From contig NZ_AP028878.1 in NCBI RefSeq assembly GCF_036511935.1, positions 3,844,001 to 3,908,000 on the forward strand: DNA of 64,000 nucleotides, written 5' to 3'. The notes beneath the pieces were generated by a model that was not told the origin of the DNA, did no database searches, and saw only the letters and a list, made by a program, of their open reading frames with translations. The DNA comes from Marinobacter nanhaiticus D15-8W (lineage in GTDB: Bacteria; Pseudomonadota; Gammaproteobacteria; Pseudomonadales; Oleiphilaceae). The translations under genes and the position numbers were made by a program. Shown here one piece after another: positions 48,527 to 56,495 of this stretch; position 1 is the first letter of the stretch, and each line of letters starts with the position of its first letter.

Positions 48527-50092
48527 TTAGCTTTCAGGCTGACGTCGAGGCCAGACCAGACTGAACGCCGCACCGCCCAGATCCGGGCTGCGCGTTACGA
48601 AAGCCTGACCACCGTGCCAGTAAAGGATGCGACGTACGATCGAAAGCCCCAGGCCATAGCCGCCGGAGGTGCGTGTCCGGCTGTCATCCAGTCGAGCGAA
48701 GGCGGTAAAGACCTTTTCCCAGTCGCCCTCCGGGATGCCCGGGCCGTCGTCTTCCACATCAATGCGGCAAGTCTGCTCGTCGAACTGGCAGCGTACACGG
48801 ATCTGGCCGGAGGCGTAGCGCCCAGCATTACCGACAAGGTTTTGCAGGGCCCGGTGGATGTAGCGCGGCTCGATATCCGATAATCCCCAGCTCTCGCTGT
48901 CGCCGACGAACTCCGCCTTGAAGCCCATATTGGGACGTAGACGCTGCTGCTCCTCGACCACCTGCCGCACGATGTCCGGCACGCTGGCTTCCTGGAAACT
49001 CATGATCGGTCCGCCCTGCTCCAGCCGCGCGTAAGTGAGGATCTCGTCGATGAGCTCGTCCAATTCCTGGATATCGCTGTCGATACCTGCCAGCTGCTTG
49101 TTCATGGAGGCCTCGTCCGGGCTGTCCTCGATCATCTGGACACCGAAGCGAATGCGGGCCACCGGCGTGCGCAGCTCATGGGAGACTGCATGGATCATCT
49201 CCCGCTGCACCTCCACCAGCCGCTGTATCTGGTCGGCCATGCCGTTGAACGATCTCCCCAAACGCCGGACCAGCGCACCCCGACGGGTATCCACGCGCGC
49301 TTCGAGCTCGCCCCGTGCGATGCGCACGGCAACCGACTCCACCGCACGCAGGTTGCGATCAACGCCGCTTAGCAGGAGAAAGAGGAACACGCCAGCGATA
49401 CCCGCAGCCACGCAAAACACCAGCAATACCACCGGCCATGCCATGGGCCGGAATGGATCCGGCAACTGGATCTGCGCCACGGTGCCATCGTTAAGTCGGA
49501 TGTAGATCCTGGCAGCGTCAGAGGACTCGCTTTGGACGAAGGCGAGCCCGCGCTCCACCAGACGCTCAAGCGTCATGGCCTCCGGCGCCGAGATATCCTC
49601 CGTAACAGGTTGGACCTCCAGCCCGAGCTCGACGCCAAGACTTTCCATGGCCGCCAGGCGATCCTGTGGCAACAACTGGTTCAGGTGGGTCAGCACGATC
49701 AGGGCGGACGCCTCGCCCACGTCGCGGTAGAGGTCACGAAAGGTGGCGTCGAGGACATCGCCAGACTCCGCCAGCCGCCGGACGCGTACGCCCAAGCCGC
49801 TGTTGCTCGCCACGACCTGGCCATAGGCGAGGCGCTCTTCCTCGACCGGGGTCAGGTCAGTCTGGGGTCCGGCAAGCAGATTGAGATTATAGAGCGCATC
49901 CAGCCACGGATAGCTGGCTAACGGGTGGGGGGCGACAGCAAGCCAGTCCATCAGCGGGCCAGCATAATGCTCTTTCCAATCCTTCTCGCGTACGGCGTTG
50001 AGCCCCGTAAAGAGACCCGCGCACAAGGCGAGGATGATCACGGCCACCAATAGGAGACGGCCAAACATGTTCAGGAAGGGGGCTAGGGGCAT
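48527..50092 (-). CDS. rstB: RstB-like sensor histidine kinase
   Basis: A 521-residue membrane kinase. TM1 (about 10-30), a periplasmic sensor (about 35-215), TM2 (about 219-241), HAMP, HisKA with H305 (HAVSHELRTPVARIRF) and HATPase with the N box (NLVGNAGRYASG) and G boxes (DDGPGIPEG, GGYGLGLSIVRR). It partners the response regulator just upstream (84-bp spacer). The signal is unknown; E. coli RstBA responds to PhoQ, acid and magnesium, but that cannot be assumed here. Confidence 0.9.
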   Translation of the reverse strand: MPLAPFLNMFGRLLLVAVIILALCAGLFTGLNAVREKDWKEHYAGPLMDWLAVAPHPLASYPWLDALYNLNLLAGPQTDLTPVEEERLAYGQVVASNSGLGVRVRRLAESGDVLDATFRDLYRDVGEASALIVLTHLNQLLPQDRLAAMESLGVELGLEVQPVTEDISAPEAMTLERLVERGLAFVQSESSDAARIYIRLNDGTVAQIQLPDPFRPMAWPVVLLVFCVAAGIAGVFLFLLLSGVDRNLRAVESVAVRIARGELEARVDTRRGALVRRLGRSFNGMADQIQRLVEVQREMIHAVSHELRTPVARIRFGVQMIEDSPDEASMNKQLAGIDSDIQELDELIDEILTYARLEQGGPIMSFQEASVPDIVRQVVEEQQRLRPNMGFKAEFVGDSESWGLSDIEPRYIHRALQNLVGNAGRYASGQIRVRCQFDEQTCRIDVEDDGPGIPEGDWEKVFTAFARLDDSRTRTSGGYGLGLSIVRRILYWHGGQAFVTRSPDLGGAAFSLVWPRRQPES

Positions 50093-50176
50093 AAGGCCTT
50101 TCCGGAAGACGCAACTCAGGGCCGGCGTCCACCGGACGGACTCGACCCGCTACGGTATCTCAGACGACTACCCTGA

Positions 50177-50914
50177 TCAGGCTTCCTTGACGAACAGATA
50201 GCCCTTGCTGCGCACGGTTTTGATACGTCTGGGATGAACCGGATCGTCACCAATCTTGGGTCGGATCCGGGAAACCCGGACGTCAATGGAACGATCCTGT
50301 CCATCGTATTCGATGCCGCGCAGCGCCGTGAAGATCTCCTCACGACTCAGGACCCGACCGGCGCTTGAGGCCAATAGCCAAAGCAGGTCGAATTCTGCAC
50401 TGGTCAGGTCGATGCTCTCGTTGTTCAGCCATGCTTCACGCATGGAACGATCAACCACCAGGTCGTTGAATTCAAGACGCACCGGTTCTTCCGTGGACTT
50501 CGGCTCGGACTCGCTTTTGCCGCTGTCAGTCACGCGACGCAGCAGCGCGCGGATACGGGCCAGAAGCACTCGGGGTCGTACCGGTTTGGAGATGTAATCG
50601 TCTGCACCCATCTCCAGGCCGAGAACCTGATCCAGATCATCGGTACGTGCAGTCAGCATAAGTATCGGACCGGAATAGAACGGCCGTGCCCGACGGCAGA
50701 TTGACAGTCCATCTTCGCCGGGAAGCATCAAATCAAGGACCACGATGTCCGGCTGTTCGCTACGAATGCGCTCAACCGCCTGTGCTCCGTTCTCCTCGAC
50801 GGAGACAGTGAGTCCGTTGCTTTCAAGATATTCCCGAGTCAAATCAGCCAGGCGCTCATCATCTTCGACAATGAGAACCCTACAACTCTCGTTTGATTGT
50901 TCCACGCCGTCCAT
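50177..50914 (-). CDS. rstA: RstA-like OmpR-family response regulator
   Basis: A 245-residue regulator. The receiver domain has the acidic pair D18/D19 (VEDDE), phosphoacceptor D61 (VLDLMLPGEDG) and the conserved SKP lysine. After a Ser/Glu/Lys-rich linker comes the winged-helix output domain with LTSAEFDLLWLLASSAGRVLSREE and EYDGQDRSIDVRVSRIRPKIGDD, closest to RstA. ATG 50914 is chosen; the frame is open to 51049, but that stretch would run into the tandem repeats. It is divergent from olsB and heads the operon with the kinase. Confidence 0.9.
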   Translation of the reverse strand: MDGVEQSNESCRVLIVEDDERLADLTREYLESNGLTVSVEENGAQAVERIRSEQPDIVVLDLMLPGEDGLSICRRARPFYSGPILMLTARTDDLDQVLGLEMGADDYISKPVRPRVLLARIRALLRRVTDSGKSESEPKSTEEPVRLEFNDLVVDRSMREAWLNNESIDLTSAEFDLLWLLASSAGRVLSREEIFTALRGIEYDGQDRSIDVRVSRIRPKIGDDPVHPRRIKTVRSKGYLFVKEA

Positions 50915-50999
50915 CTCTGATTTTGTTTTTCCGTTTACAGCCAACCGCTTAGTGGCTCGCCTCAGTGAAAGAATGCTTTCAGCGCCGCCGGACTCTTTA

Positions 51000-51091
51000 A
51001 TCAGTGAGGTCAATGACACTTTATCAGTGAGACCAATGACACTTTCCAAGCAAGATCAATGACACCTTATCGGTGATGTCAGCGACATCAG
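51000..51091. repeat. Four 23-bp tandem repeats upstream of the response regulator
   Basis: Units at 51000-51022, 51023-51045, 51046-51068 and 51069-51091. Units 1 and 2 differ by only two bases, unit 3 keeps TCAATGACAC, and unit 4 is decayed. On the minus strand the core GTGTCATTG recurs three times exactly 23 bp apart. Each unit also contains a second TCAGTGA-like element. They lie 86-177 bp before the regulator start, a fit for a regulator-binding array. Confidence 0.8.
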
Positions 51092-51249
51092 TGACCTGGT
51101 TGTCAATGCTCCCCTGGTCTCGACCACTGCCGGTCCGGTCAGCAAGGCGTTCCACTCAGTCGGCACCCCGATCACTTAGTCAGACTTTAATTGCGGTCTA
51201 ACTAGATAACCCTCTGATCAAGATAGCACTTCATCTGCAGGCTACGCCA

Positions 51250-51314
51250 TGTAACAGCAATTATACATGCTGTTCTGAAAAATACATGGAAAGGCGGCAC
51301 TGTAACAAGACGTG
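51250..51314 (-). promoter_or_regulatory. Two RstA-box-like sites and a dyad
   Basis: The minus strand has TAATTGCTGTTACA (51263-51250) and CACGTCTTGTTACA (51314-51301). Against the E. coli RstA box TACATNTNGTTACA these match 9 and 10 of the 12 fixed positions by my count. A dyad AACAGCA / TGCTGTT (51253-51259, 51268-51274) overlaps the first. Since the neighbouring regulator is RstA-like, they may be its targets. Confidence 0.4.
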
Positions 51315-51336
51315 ACACGGCCCGAACAGATAAGCG

Positions 51337-51376
51337 CTGTCACATGGACGTCACTCTTCGTTCATTCAACTGACAT
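51337..51376 (+). promoter_or_regulatory. Tandem PHO box upstream of olsB
   Basis: Four half-sites start exactly 11 bp apart: CTGTCAC (51337), ACGTCAC (51348), CGTTCAT (51359) and CTGACAT (51370), each compared with the PhoB consensus CTGTCAT. A CATAGG element 8 bp later (51385-51390) could be the -10. The olsB start is 47 bp after the last half-site. PhoB control of ornithine-lipid genes is known in Pseudomonas. Confidence 0.7.
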
Positions 51377-51423
51377 CCGCGGTTCATAGGCTCGACGGGA
51401 AACAGTCACAAAGAGAACCTGTC

Positions 51424-52197
51424 ATGTCTGCAGAACACGCCCGTTCAGTCAGCACCGCTCGTCGACTCAAGGCGTCCATCACTCGCGATCCGGCTATGCT
51501 GGAAGCTGCCCAGCGTTTGCGCTATCGCATCTTCTCCGAAGAGTACGATTCAGATCTGGGCGCCCTCACCCCGGGCATCGACCAGGACACGTACGATGCC
51601 CACTGCGATCACCTGATCGTCACGGACGTACAGACAGGCCAACTCGTCGCCACCTCTCGCGTCCTCCACCAACGCGATGCCGAGAAAACCGGGGGCTTCT
51701 ACTCCGAAGGCGAATTCGAACTGGAGAACCTCTACCAGTTGCCTGGCCAACTCGCCGAACTCGGTCGCACCTGCGTGCACCCCGACTACCGTAACGGCGC
51801 GACAATAAGCCTGTTATGGTCCTCCGTAGCCGAATACCTGGTCCGAGAGAATGTGGACTACATGATCGGCTGCGCGAGTATCAGCATGGCCGATGGCGGC
51901 CATAAGGCCTGGCGTATCACCCAGCAGCTGCAGCAGCGCTACATGACGGACCGGACACAACGGGTCAGCCCTCGTCGCGCCCTGCCCCACATTACCAACG
52001 CGTCGGGCTATCATGCGGTGGATATCCCCCCGCTGATTCGTGCCTATATGCGACTCGGCGCCCGAGTCTGCGGTGAACCCTGTTGGGACCCCGAATTCCG
52101 CTGCGCCGACCTGTTGGTCCTACTGGAAGTCAAAAAGCTGGCTAGCCGCTACAGTCGCCATTTCATGCGCCCCGCCGAAGAGCCAGGGTCATGCTGA
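51424..52197 (+). CDS. olsB: Ornithine N-acyltransferase OlsB (GNAT fold)
   Basis: OlsB transfers a 3-hydroxyacyl chain from acyl-ACP to the alpha-amino group of ornithine, giving lyso-ornithine lipid. The 257-residue product has the family segments LRYRIFSEEYDSDLG, LAELGRTCVHPDYRNGATISLLW and GCASISMADGG. It overlaps the downstream acyltransferase by 7 bp, the usual olsB-olsA pair. AGAGAA precedes the ATG, and a tandem PHO box lies upstream. Confidence 0.88.
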   Translation: MSAEHARSVSTARRLKASITRDPAMLEAAQRLRYRIFSEEYDSDLGALTPGIDQDTYDAHCDHLIVTDVQTGQLVATSRVLHQRDAEKTGGFYSEGEFELENLYQLPGQLAELGRTCVHPDYRNGATISLLWSSVAEYLVRENVDYMIGCASISMADGGHKAWRITQQLQQRYMTDRTQRVSPRRALPHITNASGYHAVDIPPLIRAYMRLGARVCGEPCWDPEFRCADLLVLLEVKKLASRYSRHFMRPAEEPGSC

Positions 52198-53006
52198 TGA
52201 AATCCTTCCGGCTGGTCAGCCGGCTCGCCCTGTTCAGCCTGGCCCTACTGGTCTGCACGGTACTCGCGCTGGGGATCTCATCGATCGAGCTGGTTACCCG
52301 GCGCAAAGTGAATCGCACACCTTTCGCCTGCTTCTGCTTTGGTTTGGCGAATCGCTGCCTGGGCTTCCGTGTGAACATCCGGGGCGTGAGACCGGATCGA
52401 ACTGTGCTGCTGGTCAGCAACCACATCTCGTGGTCCGATATTCCCATCCTCGGCGGCGTACTTCCGCTACGCTTCCTGTCGAAGGTCGAGGTGCGCACCT
52501 GGCCGGTCATCGGCTGGCTTGCCGAGCAGGCAGGGACCCTCTTTATCCGCCGCGGCGGCGGCCAGGCCCGGGCCACCCGAGACCAGATCGCCGACACGCT
52601 TCGCAGCGGTCAGTCGGTACTGGTGTTCCCGGAGGGCACTACGACATTGGGTATTACGGTTTTGCCTTTCCACGGCCGTTTGCTGTCGTCAGCCATCGAC
52701 GCCGAAATTCCGATCCAGCCGATCACTATCGGCTACCGGAGGAACAATCATCCCGATCACCTTGCGCCTTTCATCGGAGACGACCAATTCGAGCACCACC
52801 TGATTCGAATGCTGCGCGAGCCGGCAGTCTCGGTCGACATCATTTTGCACGAACCCGTGCTGGTAAGGGCCGGCGATGACCTTCAGGCGGTTACCCAGGC
52901 GCTGCACGATCAGATCCAGGCTGGGCTAAACGACATCCATCAGGGCTCGAACCAGAGCGGGAAAGCGTCCGGGTTTCCAACAGCGCCTCTCGGCCTTGGT
53001 TCTTAA
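52191..53006 (+). CDS. olsA: Lyso-ornithine lipid O-acyltransferase OlsA (PlsC family)
   Basis: OlsA adds the second acyl chain to lyso-ornithine lipid. The 271-residue PlsC-family protein has an N-terminal membrane helix (about 10-33), the catalytic HX4D motif H78-ISWS-D83 (VSNHISWSDIP), and the substrate-binding VFPEGTT. It starts inside olsB; ATG 52197 is an alternative that overlaps the olsB stop. Its stop overlaps the convergent SlyD-like stop within TTAA. Confidence 0.88.
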   Translation: MLMKSFRLVSRLALFSLALLVCTVLALGISSIELVTRRKVNRTPFACFCFGLANRCLGFRVNIRGVRPDRTVLLVSNHISWSDIPILGGVLPLRFLSKVEVRTWPVIGWLAEQAGTLFIRRGGGQARATRDQIADTLRSGQSVLVFPEGTTTLGITVLPFHGRLLSSAIDAEIPIQPITIGYRRNNHPDHLAPFIGDDQFEHHLIRMLREPAVSVDIILHEPVLVRAGDDLQAVTQALHDQIQAGLNDIHQGSNQSGKASGFPTAPLGLGS

Positions 53007-53464
53007 ACCTCCATCGGGTGTCCGGCAGCCATTTCGTCGTCGGTGGCTGGGCGCTTGTCGATGATTTCCAGATCGAAGTAGAGGGTGAAGCCTGCCAGTG
53101 GGTGGTTCGCATCCACCTTCACCACATTGCCGTCGATGGCGACGATCTGCACGATCTGCGCCTCTTCGCCGCTGTTGGTCTGGAACTTCATTCCCGGTTT
53201 GAGACCCTCCACGTCGGCAAACGCCGAGCGTGGCACCTTGCGAACCAGGTCGGGATTGGTCTCGCCATAGGCCATTTCCGGAGGAATGGTTACTTCCAGG
53301 CAATCGCCGATGCCACGGTCCTTGACCGCCTCCTCGATGCCACGGATGACGTTGCCTGAACCCCACAGGAACTGCAGGGGTTCGGCACCTTCTGAAGTAT
53401 CGACGATTTCGCCGATCTTGTTCTTGAGACGGTAGTGAACGGTATATACCGACGGGCGTTGCAT
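53003..53464 (-). CDS. SlyD-like FKBP-type peptidyl-prolyl isomerase
   Basis: A 153-residue cytoplasmic FKBP with an inserted flap (IF) domain, typical of SlyD/SlpA: VHYRLKNKIGEIVDTSEG, WGSGNVIRGIEEAV, IPPEMAYGE, and VDANHPLAGFTLYFDLEI at the end. The C-terminus lacks the His/Cys-rich nickel tail of E. coli SlyD, so metal delivery is unlikely. It converges with olsA, with stops sharing bases. Confidence 0.9.
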   Translation of the reverse strand: MQRPSVYTVHYRLKNKIGEIVDTSEGAEPLQFLWGSGNVIRGIEEAVKDRGIGDCLEVTIPPEMAYGETNPDLVRKVPRSAFADVEGLKPGMKFQTNSGEEAQIVQIVAIDGNVVKVDANHPLAGFTLYFDLEIIDKRPATDDEMAAGHPMEV

Positions 53465-53567
53465 GTGACTCCAACCTGATGATTCATGGCGACGGGATCT
53501 TCGTTGCTTCCGGGTGGATGCGCGTCCCGCCTTGCTCCTGAACCGCTATTCTACAGGCTATGCTTCC

Positions 53568-55739
53568 CTACGGGCCATGCTTGCGCAGCGCATGGACGAG
53601 CAGACGCTGATCAAGCTTATCCCGCCATTTGTCCGGGGCCTCAAGACCCATGCGCTTGAGGTAGGGCGCGACAGCGTCGTCTGCCGGGTCTTCCCTCAGG
53701 GCCTTCCAGACCGTCACCAGCTTGCCCTTGCGGGATTGGGTCGCCGCCTTGAGCGCGTTCAGAGCCTTGAGCAACGTCAGCTCTTCCCCGGTGAACTCGC
53801 AGCCAAATGGGAACTTCGGAAATGCCGTGGACTCTCCCGCCGAATCCAGCGCTGCAGTCACGGATTCTGGCGTATTGTCACGCCAGGAGGCCGGGAGCTT
53901 GAACGCGGCCGGCACCTTGCCAGCTTTCTGGGCCTGCTTCAGTAACTCAGGCTGGAAACGTGAATCGGCGATGCGGATCAGCTCCAGGTAGACGTCCTTG
54001 TCGGAACGCCCGCGTAGATCGGCGATCCCATACTCGGTAATCACGATGTCCCGCAGGTGCCGCGGGATGGTGCAATGGCCGTAACTGAAGACGATGTTGG
54101 ACTTGGTTTCGCCACCGGAGTTACGGGTGGCACGCAAGGTCAGGATGGAACGCGCGCGAGGCAACTCGTGGGCCATAGCCACAAAATTGTATTGACCGCC
54201 GACGCCACTGACCACCCGGCCGTCTTCCAGGCCGTCGGAAACCACGGCGCCTTCGAGCGTGCACATCATCGCCGAGTTGATGAAGCGGCTCTCCGCGCGC
54301 TGGGCGACTTTCAGCTTCTGGTCGCCGAAACGATGGTCATAGAGATGGTTGATGAAGTTCACACTGGTCATGCAGATACGGGACGCATCCTCCGGCGACA
54401 ACTGGCGTAAGGCTTCATAGAATTCCGCCGGCCCCAGATAGAACCCACCGTGGAGCACGGTGCCACCTTGCAGACGGTCGCCCAAGACCGTAGAGGCCAG
54501 TTGCTCCCGTGCTGTCTCGTTATCCAGGTCCGGCTCCAGGCTCGTCTCGTTGACCACCAGCCGGCCGCCCTTGAAGGCGACCCCGTCGCGAATGATACCG
54601 AACTGCTGCAGCCATTGGACGTCCCTGGCCCGGAGTGGCGAATCGATAAGCTCTGCCTGACGCAGGACATCAAGCGTCTCGATGCTCACCTCGGTGCCGA
54701 TCCGCCCTTCGTTCACAAGGTTCTGTAGCTCCGTGTGTGGAAAGACCTCGCGGGTCAGGATCCCCGCCTTCATCAGCTGCATGAAGCCGTCGACCATCAT
54801 CTCGCTGCATCCGTAGAGCCCTTCGGAAAACGGCTCGTAACCGCCCCAGGCCTGCACGACCGGGAAGCGCTGATCGATCTTCAGATGCTTGTATACCCGC
54901 TGGTACTGGTCGTTGTATTTGTGCCGCATCACCGCTGAATACACGACAGCCGCGCCCAGGGAGCCAATACCGACCTGTAGGGTGCCGCCGTCACGGATCA
55001 ATGCACTGGCATAGAAGCCGATCAGGTGATCCGCCGGGCTCACTGCTTGCTGGGGTACGGGAAAGAGCGGGTAATCGTCCGCCTTGACGTCGTAGATGAG
55101 ATCGAACACATGGGCCGGCACTTCGGCATCGTTGGCCAGATAAGGCAATTGACGGTTGGCCTCCCCTACGATGGCGACCGAGCGACCCGCGGCCTCACGC
55201 TCGCGCAACAACGGTATCAGGTCCAGGGACAGATCCGGATTGCAGCTCAGGCTGTAGGCTTCGCCGCTATCTTCTGGCGACACCAACTGGGCGATAACGT
55301 TGATGTCCAACGCCATCAGATCCCGCACGGCATGGGTGTAGTTGGTGCAAATGTAATTTTGCTGCTGTTGGCGATTGTTGAGAAAGCTCCCCGCCTGGAA
55401 GAAGAACTCCGAAACTTCCACATTGGGCGGCAGCTTGCCCTCCTTTACATCCCGCGCATAAGCCAACTCAGGAATATTGCCGTACATCCGCTGCACGAAC
55501 TCTCCCAGGAAACGGCTCTCCAACGATGAAGACCCTTTAGGCGCCAACGGCGAGATTGCTGTAACGATATGCAGCTTCAGGTCCCGATCGCGCTGCGCAC
55601 GTCGATAGAGTGCATTGACGATATGGATCGGCTTGCCCAGCCCCAGGGGCAAGCCGAGCGTTATCTCGCGACCGACACGGTCGATAATGGCATCAATACA
55701 GGCTTCGATCTGGGCATGGACGATTGGGCCATCCACCAT
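53568..55739 (-). CDS. Large acetyl-CoA hydrolase/transferase family protein
   Basis: A 723-residue protein of the class I CoA-transferase family. The N-terminal part (about 1-250) and the C-terminal part (about 430-610, with GVGGQYNFVAMAHELPRARSILTLRATR and VITEYGIADLRGRSD) match acetyl-CoA hydrolase/transferase domains. It is much longer than the usual 430-500 residues; the extra segment in the middle (about 280-400) and the C-terminal tail (about 615-723) are specific to this subfamily. The substrate is not known; acyl-CoA/acetate exchange is the family activity. AAGGAG precedes the ATG. Confidence 0.85.
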   Translation of the reverse strand: MVDGPIVHAQIEACIDAIIDRVGREITLGLPLGLGKPIHIVNALYRRAQRDRDLKLHIVTAISPLAPKGSSSLESRFLGEFVQRMYGNIPELAYARDVKEGKLPPNVEVSEFFFQAGSFLNNRQQQQNYICTNYTHAVRDLMALDINVIAQLVSPEDSGEAYSLSCNPDLSLDLIPLLREREAAGRSVAIVGEANRQLPYLANDAEVPAHVFDLIYDVKADDYPLFPVPQQAVSPADHLIGFYASALIRDGGTLQVGIGSLGAAVVYSAVMRHKYNDQYQRVYKHLKIDQRFPVVQAWGGYEPFSEGLYGCSEMMVDGFMQLMKAGILTREVFPHTELQNLVNEGRIGTEVSIETLDVLRQAELIDSPLRARDVQWLQQFGIIRDGVAFKGGRLVVNETSLEPDLDNETAREQLASTVLGDRLQGGTVLHGGFYLGPAEFYEALRQLSPEDASRICMTSVNFINHLYDHRFGDQKLKVAQRAESRFINSAMMCTLEGAVVSDGLEDGRVVSGVGGQYNFVAMAHELPRARSILTLRATRNSGGETKSNIVFSYGHCTIPRHLRDIVITEYGIADLRGRSDKDVYLELIRIADSRFQPELLKQAQKAGKVPAAFKLPASWRDNTPESVTAALDSAGESTAFPKFPFGCEFTGEELTLLKALNALKAATQSRKGKLVTVWKALREDPADDAVAPYLKRMGLEAPDKWRDKLDQRLLVHALRKHGP

Positions 55740-55925
55740 GGTGTGACACTCCTTGTAATCGAACGTTTTTCCGGAGGTTGTCGAGTACGTTCTGGCAGGA
55801 AATAATCACATGAGAGGATGCGGGGAACAACGGCAGAGGCTAATAAAGCGGGATTCTTTGATATGCGGCAAGGCCAATATGAACGGTTTGCAGCAGCGTT
55901 CCGGAGAGGGCTGCTTGGCGGGAAA

Positions 55926-56240
55926 TCAGAAATTCCACTTAAGGTTCAGGCAGGCCCCGTTCTGGATAAGCGCGATACCATGATCCGGCTGGGCGCCTTC
56001 GGACGCGTAACGCTGGCCGCCATCGTCGGAGTCGGAAATGCTCCAACGCAGGATACGCGAGCCCAGTTCGGCGATCGCATCGGTATCATCCTGCTCGAAA
56101 TCGCCGGACATGGCGTCCTGGAGGGCGTAGATATCGGAGAATTCTTCATCACTGATGTCCACGCGCTCGGCAGCATCGGCCTTAACGACGAATGCGAGCG
56201 AATTCAGCGCTAGAAGAATAATGAAGATGCGTAAAATCAT
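55926..56240 (-). CDS. Small exported protein of unknown function
   Basis: A 104-residue protein with a convincing signal peptide (MILRIFIILLALNSLAFVVKADA, hydrophobic core about 2-20, cleavage near ADA-A). The mature part is acidic (DEEFSD, DFEQDDTDAIAE) and has a single cysteine near the end (GACLNLKWNF). I do not recognise the family. An overlapping opposite frame is open but has no signal or conserved features. No strong Shine-Dalgarno is seen. Confidence 0.55.
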   Translation of the reverse strand: MILRIFIILLALNSLAFVVKADAAERVDISDEEFSDIYALQDAMSGDFEQDDTDAIAELGSRILRWSISDSDDGGQRYASEGAQPDHGIALIQNGACLNLKWNF

Positions 56241-56397
56241 CCGAGAGAACCCAACGGCGTAACCAATGTCTTTGAATCAACCAAACTGCTTAGACATTAG
56301 TCTACGGATCGGCAGCTTGCAAAACGTGATTTAACACTCATTTCGACGGATTTTCGCCGGGCATTGATCATTATTTTGTCAATAAACAGTCAATGTA

Positions 56398-56436
56398 TGT
56401 AACACAGTTTTGCAAGCTGACTGATTGGGTGTTACA
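56398..56436. repeat. Inverted repeat TGTAACAC / GTGTTACA
   Basis: Perfect 8-bp arms (56398-56405 and 56429-56436) are separated by 23 bp in the AT-rich spacer between the small exported gene and the broken PHA-synthase gene. It is too widely spaced for a classic operator dyad; it could form a hairpin in the 3' end of the latter's transcript. Confidence 0.45.
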
Positions 56437-56495
56437 GGCATTTGGAGAACGTTCCGGGCACCTTACCTTGTCGCGGCTTTCACACTCAAGAGGCC

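Noticed and set aside
51000..51091. Short CRISPR array
   Set aside because: The repeats are directly joined with no spacers, units decay quickly and no cas genes are near.
51403..51425. Extra PHO half-sites CAGTCAC and CTGTCAT next to the olsB start
   Set aside because: They are 16 bp apart, not 11, and the second overlaps the start codon; likely chance.
56377..56394. PHO-like TTGTCAA and CAGTCAA 11 bp apart
   Set aside because: Each matches only 5 of 7 bases and they face no plus-strand gene.
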